From contig CM046294.1 of NCBI GenBank assembly GCA_025267735.1, positions 1,150,001 through 1,214,000 of the forward strand: DNA of 64,000 bases, written 5' to 3'. Both the position numbers and the translations under genes were made by a program. Source of the stretch: Mactra quadrangularis (lineage: Eukaryota > Mollusca > Bivalvia > Venerida > Mactridae). Below the pieces are notes generated by a model. The model did no database searches and had not been told where the DNA came from. It saw only the letters and a list, made by a program, of their open reading frames with translations. This document shows positions 37,871 to 49,851 of this stretch, piece by piece (positions within the stretch are counted from its first letter, which is position 1; every line of letters begins with the position of its first letter).

Positions 37871-38141
37871 CCAAGTAAATCTGTGAGCTAATGCTCACTA
37901 GTGATACCCCCGCCAAAATCTAAAAATATGTGACAAACAGGAAGTAGATGAGCAAGGAGCATGAAATCGCTTTACACCATATGGGACTATGGGATGAAGC
38001 AATATGCGAAGTATTAGGCTGCTGCATGTTATAGTTGCTGAGAAAACTGCAACGGAAATTTTGTAACGGACGGACGGACGGACAGACGCACGGACAAGGG
38101 TAAAACAGTATACCCCCCTCTTCTTTGAAGCGGGGGTATAA
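37871..38141 (-). repeat. 265-bp interspersed element, copy 6
   Basis: Full-length; the first base is C rather than A and the (ACGG)n stretch is moderately long. It has the same orientation as all others. Confidence 0.85.
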
Positions 38142-38600
38142 TAATGTTGGAAAAAATCAGAATAGAATATTAAACTAAAGGATGATTTCAATTAAAGTTT
38201 ACAATAAATAGTAACATCCTGAAAATAAAAAGTATTACAATGTCACTTTACAGGCACTGTACAGAACCACTTTGAATAAATTGTTAAATTGATAATGGCA
38301 TTCATTATAGTGATTTTACTGAATAATAAACAATAAACAACATAAATAAGGGATGATACTTTAAACATAATTATACAATGTATGATAACAAAGTGTTGTT
38401 TAACCTTAAGGGGATAAATATCATCTCATACGTATTGACCATTTAAGTATGTTATCGTATAGTGGGTAACTTTCCATGGTGATTTATTTTTGCAATATTA
38501 AACAAATGCATCAATTTTAACCCAGCAGATGTATTTGTAAGAATACAGACTACACTTCAAGGGTTGCCTGCAAGACTGAAGTAACTTACTAGAGCTGTCA

Positions 38601-38735
38601 CGATATACCGGTATACCAGTATATTGCAATACTCAGCTGTCACAGGCAATATGTACCATGGTACGAATTTAAAGTACTGGTATTTGGCGATATTTTTCAT
38701 TTCATTGAAAAATTGAACATTACTATCATTTTTGG
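38601..38735 (+). repeat. Fragment of a hAT-like end (TAGAGCTGTCACGATATACC)
   Basis: A left-end sequence TAGAGCTGTCACGATATACC is followed by CGGTAT/ATACCAGTAT blocks. No matching right end is found before a degenerate SINE-A piece begins near 38741. Confidence 0.4.
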
Positions 38736-38740
38736 TAGGG

Positions 38741-38955
38741 GTTGGCTAAATCTCTGGAATTAGCTGTTAATCAGTTACAAGGTACAGTCTTAAGTCAGTG
38801 ACTGGAAACTGCCCTACATGATTTAAAATCAGTAGTAGGAAGGAGAATGGCTGAAGATATTATATCTGACCAAGCTCCACAAAAAAATCCCCATCTAAGA
38901 ATCAAATCTAAGATTTGTAGACTAGCGTGCTACCAACTGAATTTTCCAGGCAGCT
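38741..38955 (-). repeat. Degenerate SINE-A copy
   Basis: TAAATCTCTGGAATTAGCTG, CTGCCCTACATGATT and a head-side CTACCAACTGAATTT are in family order. The open frame 38847-39104 crossing it is not a gene. Confidence 0.55.
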
Positions 38956-39883
38956 TAGTATTGATGGGGGTATACTACAAATTGGTAAAGTCTAAATCCC
39001 ACGAATGTAAACCCTCCCTAGAAAACGCAAAATATAATCACCGGGAAATCAAAGCACTCTACAGTAGGATATATCACAGTCACCATTTAATATACCTAAT
39101 TTAAGTACACCTAAAGACAGGCCAGCTAATTACCTATCAAATCTTCACAGTTAACAAAGGTAATAAAGTAGCCATAACAACATCATCCTACTGGTTGGAA
39201 TATAACAAGTTTAGTACATAAAGGTCAAGGGGTACTCTCTCTAATAACTAAGGATGAAAACTACTATCACCAAGGTTAATAATAGCGGGGAAACCCATTT
39301 TCCATGGATTTCCCATTCACTGTTGGCTTGAGTGGATCCAGACTCAAACCCTGAGCTCAGACCATGATTTTCTCCTATTACTCGAGATCAGAGGTGTGTT
39401 CGCCATTAACCGTAGCGCTCTTGGCAAATCTAGGCGTTGTGTATAGCTTTAACTCGGCAGTAGTAATTGAACATCAGCAAATGTTCTCGTTAAGAAAAGC
39501 TGGGCTCTAACTAAATATTAAGAGCTAGGTAATATTCAGTATAAATGATGCCTAGTATAAAACATCTACAGAAACAGTGTTCAACAAATAACATTTAAAT
39601 TCATTTCATACAATGGACATCCCTGTGTGGCACTGTATACGGCACTGTCCGCGAGTTGAAAGAGTGCTAATTCAGAAATTAAACAGTGGATGAACGTGAC
39701 AATAAATGTTCTTCCGATGTGATCATCTAATTACATACAGGACATGTTTATTTTTCCTATTCATGTCACCAGTAGAGTTAAACCAGTGAAATTTCCATCT
39801 TTTATTATCATCTGCTGGGAACTTCTTGCACTAGAGCATCAAGAACTATATTTCAAGGAAATTGACCTTTGACTACCAGACAT

Positions 39884-39950
39884 AGAGCTGTCATGGATAC
39901 CAACGATATCGCTGTATCAATATTCATTTTCCGATCAAAAATCAAAATGA
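39884..39950 (+). repeat. Truncated TAGAGCTGTCA-type end
   Basis: ATAGAGCTGTCATGGATACC and a CGATATCG block resemble the 45.7-kb MITE end, then stop at the start of a SINE-B fragment at 39955. Confidence 0.4.
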
Positions 39951-39954
39951 ATGT

Positions 39955-40117
39955 CAAATTTCCTCCATTGATTAGATAATATGGAGAAGTTTCCGGCCTT
40001 GTGGTAGGTGAGTACTGGTTATAGACAATGGTCCAGGAAAGCTAGGTTAGGTGCGCTGGACGCTGTAAAATGACCTAAAATTGTGTTGACACTGCGCTAA
40101 ATCTAGTAAAAAAAGAG
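39955..40117 (+). repeat. SINE family B, headless
   Basis: The body from CCTCCATTGATTAGATAATA and the poly-A-like tail are present without the tRNA part, the result of 5' truncation. It abuts a broken hAT-like end. Confidence 0.7.
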
Positions 40118-40457
40118 ATACAGATCAGATCTATGATGAAGTCTTCCAAAGCGAACTGTTCATACAGTTAAACTTTCTTACAAGTAAATTAAAGTATAAA
40201 ACTTCCACATATAGTATGACATAATATTTGATCAAGGATCACTGTAGAATCAATATATCACCTTCAGCTATTGTCAGCAAATCTTGAAAACTTTTATGAT
40301 AACATATCAAGTAAATATTTGTTTACCCCACCCAGCTATACATTAAATAGTAAATCTTTTAAGTAAAAATATTTTCCATCTTATACATTGAACTGGTGAC
40401 CTATAAAAATCACTTCACTTTTTTACTTTATTTTTATGTGGACTTACATGTATTTTC

Positions 40458-40672
40458 TTCAGTTCAATGATATCGCTGAACAATATTTGGTTCAATATAT
40501 AACATATAAATATGTTTTAACAAAGATCTATGTGTATACAACAAGAACTATTTTGTATTATCGTTACATGCTTCGCCTCTCGTAGGTAGTAAAAACCCAA
40601 GTTGCCAGGGTAGACCTCCAAAGAATCCTTCTGAGATTATTCATTCATGAAAGGACGAGGTGTTCTGAATGC
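40458..40672 (-). repeat. SINE-like family C fragment
   Basis: Shares GAACAATATTTGGTTCAATA through TCATTCATGAAAGG with the 6.6-kb copy. Confidence 0.6.
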
Positions 40673-41430
40673 TCCTAGGAGGCATCGTGGAGGCTATGCA
40701 TTCTCCCTCCAACTTTGTCTGTACCAAAGACAGACATTTATTTTCAGTTAGCTAGCAATGTATATTTCAATAAGCAATTCTTTTGAATTTATAATCATTA
40801 TAACATCTCTTAGAATTTATTGTTCACTACTGAACTGCTGCTTCTATCATAAAAGATTCACACCACTAAATTAGATTTAACATCTTTTGAACAGTATTAA
40901 TAGATAATTGTAATCGAAAACTATCATTTGACTTTACTAAAATAGATCTAAATTATGAAACAATTCTTCTTTCATAACATTTTATGCAAGGAGGCAAAAA
41001 AACTCATAAGGAAATATCATCAGATCATCTGTAGAATACAGAAACATTGAAACATTTATTGTAATGAAATAAAAGCCCACACAGGAGTAGTAACAAACAA
41101 AAAACAATACTTATTATAGAAAGATCTATATAACTTCAACAAACTTCAGTAAAATAATTGATAGAACATACTCAATGTTAATTTGTAGTACAACTTTTAT
41201 TGCTTTGTTAGAATTAGAATCTGTTTCACTTGAATTTGCATCAACTTTTATGTTAATACTTTTAATTGATGTGTGAGGAGGAACTATTTTTTATGAATTA
41301 GGAAGCGAGGTTTCGTCTTTTACTGCAATCACCTTTTTAAAAAAAACTTATAAGCTGAAACATTTATTGATCTTCAAAACACATGTGATTTAATTAAAGT
41401 CAGACTGAAATAAGGCTCAACTAAAACCGG

Positions 41431-41890
41431 CCCTGCTAACTAAGTTGGCAGCACACAATTCTACTGATCCAGGGGTTTAGGGTTTGAATCCCATTCGGAA
41501 CACCCTCGACCTTTCATGAATGAATAGTTTCGGAAGGATTCCTGGTGGGTCTTCACTAAATTTTGGTGATTTTACTACCTACGCAAGGCGAAGCACGTAA
41601 CGGTTACACAAAATAGTTCTTGTAGTATACACACAGATCTTTGTCTAAACATATTTATTTGTTTTAAATTAAACCAAATATTGTTCAACCGTTTCATTGA
41701 AATGTGTAATTTCAAATTTACGGACTAAAAACGAAACTTCAGTCATCTCCTTAACGATCGTGTATTTGTTTACTTCAACACCGGTTTTTCCAAAATGGCG
41801 TCTAAATATGTCCGAGGTTATTCGTAGGGAATGGCCGAGGAGTTCCGAATGGTTTGAATCCAAGGTCGAGCATCATTTCTTGGAGCTTGG
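41431..41890 (+). repeat. SINE-like family C, most complete copy
   Basis: A tRNA-like head (GCTAACTAAGTTGGCAGC, GGGTTTGAATCCC) is followed by CCCTCGACCTTTCATGAATG and a long body also found at 6.6-7.1, 28.6 and 40.5 kb. Near its far end TTGGAGCTTGGTCAT recalls family A, so the element may be chimeric. It carries a CAAAATGGCG (YY1-like) motif at about 41792. The minus frame 41669-41863 is not supported as a gene. Confidence 0.6.
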
Positions 41891-43931
41891 TCATAAATTA
41901 GGCGCATTTTGTAAAATATTATGAGAACAATATTCAACATATCTGTTATAAATTGTGCTAAAATACTTTCAGACCTGTTTCCATGGCAATATCCTTAGCA
42001 TTTCTGTTATTATGACCTTTGTGTCCATCACCGGTCACTTCATTCTCAAAACATTTATATTTCCCTAATATATGTGCCCTTAGATATTTTAAAACTGATT
42101 CAAAACACATAACCCTACACCTATATTTTAAATAACATCCAATATTACCATAGTACTAACACAAATTCTATTAATATTGCAATAAAAATGAAACCAAAGA
42201 AAGAATATAACCAAAGAGTACCGATTTAGCAAAACCATGAACATTAAAATCACAGAGGAATCATAAATAAAAAGAAATAATGAAAATAAACAATTTTATA
42301 CAGTCACTAATACAATTATAAATAATTCAATTACCAACGAAAACAATTTAGGATGAAGCTTAGAGTTCAAGGTGACCGATACAACAAAAGAAACAAAAAT
42401 AATTCAACAAGCTAACTAGATATTAATAAATAATCATTCATTAAGATCAGTAATTATAGATACATTGTTAAACATGGTGTACTAAGCCATAAACGATGTT
42501 GGACTTGAAGCTTGACATCTATCCAGCAACATTGCTGTTAACAAAAACGGTAATGGTTGTACATTTATGCACATTAAACCTATGTAAACAAAATGTATGC
42601 AATTGACAAAAACAAATAATTAGTTGCTGTGTACAATGTATATAGCAATCGAATGTGAGCAACTAAACTTGAATAGTTGTTATTAAGACCTGAACATTAT
42701 GTTTGGTTTTTTTTGCATTCAGATGCTGTAAAAAGATTTTTGTTTTTGTTTACCAGCTGAAAGAACATGCTCAACATGTACTCGTTTGTATCAAAGAGAA
42801 AAAACCTGTAAGTTTTAATTTTGGATGAAGTCTTTTACAGTGGACTTAAAAAATAGTTGAATATTCAAATGCTCAAATAATAATTTAACCAAAAAAATTG
42901 AATTTTCAAAAAAAAATGTTCTCCAAATTATGGCATTGGAAACACTCCCTTAGGATAGCTATACAAGTCACAGGCAACCATCAATTGAATATTTACAAGA
43001 ATTTTGAACTTTTGAACTACATTGTATCTAGGATCTTTTCATCAAGAATAAACAAGAAAGACAACTCATACATACGAAACATTGAAAAATAAAAGTTACA
43101 AGATTTACCTCCCTCTAATACAAGGTTTAGTTTCTGCTAGAATATCACCAGAATTTGGAACTGACATAAATGTAGAAGAAACAAGAAAGACAACTCATGT
43201 TTAAATATTAGAACTACACCAGATTTGCCTCCCTTTTATAGGTTTTTTTAATATTTTGTACACAAAAAATCATAAGTAAGAAAATAGTCTCACTTTTAAA
43301 GTGAACAGCATTATTAATGTGGTCATACAATAATTTTTCAAAATTTGAAACACATACATTAAGCAATATATTGGTAAAATTGAGCAAAAATGACCAGAGA
43401 TCCTTCTTTTATACAAAAAAATGGCTAAGTGGATGAAACAACAAGCTCTCATGATAAGAAAATCTATTTTATTCGATTTAGAGTAATCCTGTCCCACTTA
43501 TTGTTTTAGTAAAGGTTTTGCAAGAAGTTTTGTTTCACTTCATGAAGGGGGCACATAAGCCAGTAAACATGAATATAGGTCAATGGTTTATCTGGTCAAT
43601 TTTGTCAATGAAAGCATAAAATGGTAAATACAGCTAGGTATAAAAAATCAATCTCATTGAAATCAAATTCTTCGTGCTCCACTCATTTCCACTGCAGTAG
43701 ACCAGAAAATTCTCAATAATCGGTCATATTTCTTAGATCTTTCATATTGGGGATGTCACACAATGCCTTTGGAGGGAGATTAAAAAATAAGGCCTAACAA
43801 ATTCAGGCAATACAAATGTCATGTACTGCACTGCAAAATAGTTTTTCAGCCTAGCTGAGGCTTAGACAACAAAATGGTTTTCAGGGTAACTTTAAGATTT
43901 CTTGTGAATCAAACATAACTTAAAGCTAAAT
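41891..43931. other. Intron-like sequence
   Basis: A CAAGAAAGACAACTCAT word recurs at about 43054 and 43183. No exon recognised. Confidence 0.35.
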
Positions 43932-44307
43932 CATGGCTCGAATTTAACAAGAAAATAAACTTGCAAATTTTTGCGAGTTTATTTCATTTCAACTTGCAAA
44001 TTGAGAAAAATCACTTGCAATTTTTCTCCAAATTTAATAGCATACATAGTAAATAATCATATAAGCAATAAAAACTTAATTACTTAAATTAGTACAGAAA
44101 CTATATTTATCTATAGATCGAATGAGGGCATTATTGTAGGATAGACAAAGAATATCGAAAAAAAAATGTTTGAGTCTCATTAGTTTAGTCATTGAAATTT
44201 TGTGGCGATTTCAACTCCCAAAAATTGGCGACTTAAAATAAAAGTTACTCGCAATTTTCAAAATCCACTCGCATTTTGCGAGTATGCGAGCTTAAATTCG
44301 AGCCCTG
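43932..44307. mobile_element. hAT MITE, CAGGGCTCGAATTTAA family, copy 2
   Basis: It runs from CATGGCTCGAATTTAAC to CTTAAATTCGAGCCCTG. The flanks share GCTAAAT (7 bp, probably an 8-bp duplication with one change). It lies about 140 bp downstream of the donor of the second Ras-binding exon. Confidence 0.75.
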
Positions 44308-44445
44308 GCTAAATGACAGTTGTTCACTGATTGGACACATCAATAAAAAAAGACACAACTGACTATGTGGAGGAACCTTCAAATTGTAAATTCATGGCAG
44401 CTGATTTCAATGAGCTTGGTGTAGAAAACAAAGTATATAACTTAC

Positions 44446-44582
44446 GTTTAATGGACATGTTGGTACCACCTAGTAGAAACGTCTCACAGTTCAATGGTAA
44501 AGGAGTATTAGAAGCTTCAACGAACACATTTATATTATCTAAATCCATTCCTCTTCTTTCTAATATTGGCTGTACAGCCTCC
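44446..44582 (-). CDS. PLEKHG5: PLEKHG5-like exon: Ras-binding-like domain, second half
   Basis: The exon is 137 bases with acceptor ttaacag/GGAGG and donor AAAC/gtaagt. It continues the fold as a helix (EAVQPILERRGMDLDN), a strand (INVFVEA), the SNTPLPLN loop, and LLGGTNMSIK. Vertebrate PLEKHG5 carries a closely similar order, FERKGI, then a strand, then SNTPL, then a GG turn before the last strand (recollection). RGS12/14-type RBDs are more distant, so PLEKHG5 is the best fit. The exon ends in phase 1. A SINE of family A was inserted only 18 bases upstream of its acceptor. A hAT MITE lies about 140 bp downstream of its donor. Confidence 0.85.
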
Positions 44583-44600
44583 CTGTTAATATAGAAACAA

Positions 44601-44913
44601 GTTTGTTTGTTTGTTTTGTTGGGTTTAACGCCGTAGCTACACATTGTATAGGTCATATAACGGCTGTCAGTCAACCTACTCACTCCTCCTGGAAAGGCTA
44701 AATCTCTGGATTTAGCTGTTAACAAACTACTCAGCGCATACTTTTGTCAGTGACTGACAACTGCCCTACATATAAAAATCATTGGTCATCATATGGCCGT
44801 AGAAATAATTTCATGACCAAGCTCCATGAAAGTATGCCTCACCCGGGAATCAAACCCACGACCCCTCGATCAGTAAACTTGCATACTACCAACTGAGCTA
44901 GCTGGGCGACTAC
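44601..44913 (-). repeat. SINE family A, intact, 18 nt from a splice acceptor
   Basis: Full-length, in the same direction as the PLEKHG5-like gene, flanked by a perfect 13-bp duplication AATATAGAAACAA (44588-44600 and 44914-44926). The exon ends at 44582, so the SINE tail abuts the last 18 intron bases before the exon. Confidence 0.9.
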
Positions 44914-45411
44914 AATATAGAAACAATGTGGGTTGTTTAGATGGTATTTTCAAATTTATTCAACTATCAGTGGATCATACATTAACCCCACTGATTTAAA
45001 TACTCACTACAGTTGATAAAATAGATATCTGTATTTTGTACAGGTTTATTTAACATCTATAGAATTGTAAGACCTTTTTGTAGGAGTCTTACTGTCTCAA
45101 AACCTTTAAACAATATTTAAATGGTTATTGTAGTTTATTAAAGGGAAACTACTCTTACAGACAAGCAAGCATTATTCCCCTTTGTCATACCATGATTGTA
45201 ACTTTGACAGTTTTTTCCACTAATTTTACATGGATTGCTGGGTTTTGAATCTGGATTAATAGATTACATCCATAATATGAGCAAAATTGCGCATATTCAC
45301 AAAAATGGCTGACATTCAAACTGAAATGCTCAGGAGTAGGAACCGAGCTGAGACCTGCAATCAGATTGCCAGAGTTCATTCGAGACTCAAGATTAACCAA
45401 CATGTACATAC

Positions 45412-45509
45412 CTTAGTGAGATATTTTTCTCAGCAGCTACAATCTCTATATCATCTTCTCCATCTTTCTTTATAATTTTAACAGTAAATGTTTCATGATT
45501 TATGGTACC
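45412..45509 (-). CDS. PLEKHG5: PLEKHG5-like exon: Ras-binding-like domain, first half
   Basis: Ninety-eight bases between acceptor attccag/GGTACC and donor AAG/gtatgt encode 32 codons plus two bases. The product reads GTINHETFTVKIIKKDG, then an acidic turn, then EIVAAEKNISL. A beta hairpin (ETFTVKI and IEIVAAE) followed by the start of a helix is the expected beginning of a ubiquitin-like Ras-binding fold. Vertebrate PLEKHG5 has a comparable CFTLKFDL strand at this place (recollection). The phase is 0 at the start and 2 at the end, matching the next exon at 44.5 kb, where the split codon gives Arg. A hAT-type MITE lies about 200 bp upstream in the intron. Confidence 0.82.
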
Positions 45510-45708
45510 CTGGAATTAAAATCATTATTTATCTTATTTTTGTTTAATGGTTAAGTATAAGCTAAATTCATAGACAACATTTCTGATGCTTCTAAAAAAA
45601 ATGTTTTACTAATCTTTTTTCCCTACAAAAGACAAAGTTGTAGTAATACCTTCTCACCATTTGAGCTTCAGGAAAAATCTTAAAGCACACAAATTAATGA
45701 GACTGAAC

Positions 45709-46129
45709 TAGAGCTGTAATTGTTTCCAATGATATCCCTATATTGTCGATATTTTTTTTTTAATAATCAATATGCATTTTGAAATATCGATAATAATGCC
45801 TATATATGTAAATAAAAAAGTCACTTTTAAGGGTCACATTAAAAATTTTGTGAGATGAACCTTTTATCGTAAGTGGAAACAGGTGCTCTGTCACAATATG
45901 AGCTGATATGTCTAAAACATTGATGGCACCCACATTGAAGAAATAGCTCTTGTCCACAGAAGGCATAACATTCATGACAAATATACATCTATTATGAGTT
46001 TATGACAACATAAATGGTTTGTATAGTACTGCAGTGAATGTATCAATGTATATTGGTGTATCATCGATATTTATTTCTTGATATATCGATATTGCCGATA
46101 TGCTTTGAACCCAATCAATGACAGCTCTA
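45709..46129. mobile_element. hAT MITE, TAGAGCTGT family
   Basis: It runs from TAGAGCTGTAATTG to CAATGACAGCTCTA and is flanked by a perfect 8-bp duplication GACTGAAC (45701-45708 and 46130-46137). Inside are many ATATCGAT-type blocks near both ends. It lies in the intron 200 bp upstream of the first Ras-binding exon. Confidence 0.85.
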
Positions 46130-47303
46130 GACTGAACAAATTTATATTACTGTGTTTTCAAAAATAGAGCCTGTTACAGAGATTACTACTATTCTTATAT
46201 TTAATTATAACTTAATTGTTCATAAAGATCACTTGGCTTATATAGTCATGCATGCAGTAAAACAGTCAATTGATTTATATGCTTCCAACAATTCTAAAAG
46301 GTTTGGTTAAGTTATCTTTAAGAATATAAATATTAGAACATACTAGGCTTTGATCCAACAGCGAGATTGCATAACCAAAACCCCTTATTTTGAAGATAAT
46401 TTGGAGAAGTATCATATTTATATACAATGTATACAGAGGTTATAGTTCTGTTTTATTAACCTGTCACAACTTGAATAATAATACGGTCACTGAATGTGTT
46501 ATTATTCAGCTTCTATTAAACCATTCATTTACCAATCCATATTATTTATTGATGATCTAACTATATATGCAGCAATTTTAAATATTGAGGAAATAACAAG
46601 TTCAGAAGGAATTAAAAATAAAGATTCAGTGACCGTGTAATTATTCAAGTTGTGACAGGTTAATATAACAGAATGATACAATTATAAACCTTCGTGGTAA
46701 AGGTGATCTCAATACTATCATATATATAACTGTGTTCATAACAAAAAATATTGATGAAATAGTTATTAGCATAATAATCAATGCTTAGACGAAGAAACAT
46801 TATTTTATATATACATACAATTATTTTGGGGGTTGCCAGCAAGACTGTTGTAAGTGCATTGCGTTAAAGTACGAGTAACTACAGTCTTGTTGGTAACCCT
46901 TGATTTGTTAAAATGTGCAAATGATAATGTTTATATTTGAAAACAAAACAATTTTATTTATACATTTAATTCATACCATGTTTTATACAAATTATCTAAA
47001 CAAATAGCTTGACCATGATCCATAGTCTAATATAGGTGTTTTTTTTGCCAGGCTACATTAAAATATATGTATATCTGACTGCAAATATGTGAAAGGAACA
47101 GAGCCTGACAAAATATTGTAGAAGAAATGATAAAGGAGTGTATTTTCCGAAAAAAGTAACATTGAACTCCTAAAATTGTTCTAAAACATACAAAAAGTAT
47201 TTGTATCCCATTCCTTGCTAAAATTGTTCAATGTTTTTTAAACACAAATGTGTGCTACATTTAACATACAAGGGTATTAGTATTGTTCAGTTTTATGATA
47301 TAC

Positions 47304-47669
47304 AAGGGCGGTCATCAAAAATTGCAATATCGATCCGATATCAATTTACAATTTGGAATATTGATACAATATAGTATTTCATAAAGCTATAACTATAGAA
47401 CTTTTACATATTTCTGAGTTTTCATGTTTCCAGTTAAGTATCAAAAGCAAGAAAATACAGTTTGTTTTAGTTTGTTTTGATGTCTGAAACAACTTTTAAC
47501 ATCATGCATAACATCATGAAAGCATTATATAGTATATATATATATATATATATCCTGGAGTTCTAGAGGCTTCTATTACACTCCTTGTCTGACAAGATAT
47601 ATATCAATATATCACCGATACTTGCATTTCGGTAAATCGATACAAAATTTTCTATCAATGACAGAACTA
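47304..47669. mobile_element. Diverged hAT MITE related to the TAGAGCTGT family
   Basis: Ends AAGGGCGGTCATC and ATGACAGAACTA enclose ATATCGAT blocks and a (TA)n run at about 47531-47553. Flanks TGATATAC and TGATTTAC match at 7 of 8 positions, consistent with an old 8-bp duplication. Confidence 0.6.
47531..47553. repeat. (TA)n microsatellite
   Basis: About eleven TA units inside a diverged hAT MITE. Confidence 0.8.
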
Positions 47670-47710
47670 TGATTTACCTATATGACATTTTTGTGGCAAG
47701 TATCTTAATT

Positions 47711-48040
47711 TTATCTTACCTCGTTCAGAATACTCGTTTTTCATTGGCCGAGAGCGGTCACGTGCTGACCATGTATTATCCCATATTAGGTCAGTAGATT
47801 CTAATATCCAGTCAGTAACAAAATTTATAAATGATAGCGCTGACGAAACCTTATTTTTCTACTCCAAAATTAGTACTCGGTAAGATAAATTCGTTACACA
47901 GTCAGTTACTGACCGGATACGGTGTGATACCAGGTCAGTGAATAAATATTGGGCTCGAGCTACGCTCTCACCCAATATTAATTTACTGACCCGGTATCAC
48001 ACCGTATCCGGTCAGTAACTGACTGTGTAACTAATAATAT
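47711..48040 (-). repeat. Composite repeat with palindrome, copy 2 (inverted, shorter)
   Basis: The palindrome occupies 47893-48031 and the rest matches the 16.0-16.5-kb copy in reverse. About 160 bp between the YY1-like segment and the palindrome are absent. Confidence 0.75.
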
Positions 48041-48486
48041 CGCTAGGAACCCCTTCATCCCCTGGTATCCTTGATTTGATATCCCATATTTATTACTTTT
48101 GGTGAAAGAAGGGTGCCAGAAGATGAAGTTCTAGGTACCAATTTTCTTAGGGCACTGACCACTGTTTCAAATTAATTCTATCTTCAATGTTTTAATTTAA
48201 GACCCAGCCTTCAAGTTCCCATATCATACCATATATTAATAAAATAGTAAAGTAAAATTGTAAGACAAAAAGTAATTATAACAATATAAGTGTTTTATAT
48301 ACCATTTTTTTTACTCAACTGTAATCTCAAACCTCAAAATATAAATACCAAAAAAATAAAGTGAGAAATGCCACATCTATGCATGCAAAAACTAAATCTA
48401 CACAACTAAAATAGCAATCTAAAATACATGCAAGAAAACAATTCAAAAACAACCATTAAAAACTAGTTTTCTGACAATATTAAAAA

Positions 48487-49135
48487 ATATCCAAAAAAAA
48501 TGTTTTAATATTATTCAATCAAGGGAGATAATTCATATAGTAAAATAATTAAGCTAGGTTATAATTAAATCCCTTTGTTAGACAGTCTGCCAAGATACTG
48601 ACTGAGAAAATGTGACAAGGAAAAATATCATTTATATGGTTATCATATCTTAATTTAATGTCATTATAATTATTAAAAACAAGTAAATCTGTGAGCTAAT
48701 GCTCACTAGTGATACCCCCGCAAAAATCTAAAAATATGCGACAAACAGGAAGTAGATGAGCAAGGAGCATGAAATCGCTTTACACCACATGGGACTATGG
48801 GATGAAGCAATATGCAAAGTATTACGCTGCTGCATGTTATAGTTGCTGAGAAAACTGCGACGGAAATTTTGTAACGGACGGCCGGACGCACGGACGGACA
48901 AGGGTAAAACAGTATACCCCCCTCTTCTTTGAAGCAGGGGTATAAATATCCCAAGAAAATGTTTTAATATTATTCAAGGGAGAGAATTCATATAGTAAAA
49001 TAATTCTGCTAGATTATAATTAAATCCCTTTGTTAGACAGTCTGCCAAGATATTGACTGAGGAAATGTGACAAGGAAAAATATCATTAATATGGTTATCG
49101 TATCTTAATTTAATGTCATTATAATTATTAAAAAT
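48487..49135. repeat. Direct duplication of about 190 bp around a 265-bp element
   Basis: 48487-48678 and 48946-49135 are about 95% alike (CCCTTTGTTAGACAGTCTGC in both). The 265-bp element copy 7 lies exactly between them. Confidence 0.8.
48679..48945 (-). repeat. 265-bp interspersed element, copy 7
   Basis: Full-length copy lying exactly between two copies of a roughly 190-bp duplicated sequence. The hairpin has one change (GCAGGGG). Confidence 0.85.
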
Positions 49136-49391
49136 AAAACTTACTATAAAAATTAACAATTTGAAATGTGAAAATACATTTTTAAGTGAAAGAACCATCT
49201 TAAATGTAACCAACTTAAGAAATCAATGTAAGACACAAAATTAATACAAAACATGTTTTGAATTGAAAATTTAAGGCTAAACACAATATCTAAAAATGCA
49301 TGCAAAGTAGCCACTTATATATATAACCCAATTAACAATCTATTAACAGCCATCAATAGTCTCATACAGGTATTTGAAGGTGTGGCTGTAT

Positions 49392-49851
49392 TAGGGCTGC
49401 GGCGAGTATCTGAGTACTCCGATATTAGCGATCTCGACCAGAAAATTGAGTATGAATATTCGTCACGTCCGGAATCGTCAGATCATGATATATTTTTTGG
49501 AAAAAATGAAAGAACATTTTCAGCTTAATTATTACTGAAAACAAGTCGCACTACTAATATAAACTTTAATTTATATAGGGACCAAATTATCTTGGGTCAA
49601 AATTTCGATTGATACCCATTTAAACAAAACTGTTACCAATGAAAATGCCAATAAAAAGTCTGGTATTAGAAATGTTTGAAGAACCTGATTTTAATATAGT
49701 AATAAAGCTTCTGTAATTCCTTAATTTTTGTAATAACATGAATTATGTAAGCTTCTCAATTAACAAGTGATTTGTGGTTCGATTCCTGAATTGCTACACA
49801 TGACTTTGGTTCGGATAGGATTGCCACTTGCTCAAATGATTCACAGCCCTA
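49392..49851. mobile_element. hAT-like MITE, TAGGGCTGC type
   Basis: It begins TAGGGCTGCGGCGAGTATC and ends TTCACAGCCCTA. Flanking octamers GGCTGTAT and GGCTGTCT match at 7 of 8 positions. The interior has no long frame and is not repeated elsewhere in the window. Confidence 0.65.

Larger units (their letters stand above)
46138..48486. other. Intron with two repeat copies
   Basis: TCACAACTTGAATAATAATACGGTCACTGAATC-like sequence at about 46465 is inverted near 46627-46663, a loose inverted repeat of about 200 bp. The rest is plain apart from the MITE and palindromic repeat listed. Confidence 0.35.

Noticed and set aside
41669..41863. ELLGHSLRITSDIFRRH frame, which superficially resembles the last box of a tyrosine recombinase
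   Set aside because: It lies within the family C repeat and is not continued in other copies. There is no other recombinase motif, a stop lies just upstream, and it needs a TTG start.
43108..43160. Possible minus exon before gtaaatc
   Set aside because: Weak acceptor, poor donor, no recognisable protein.
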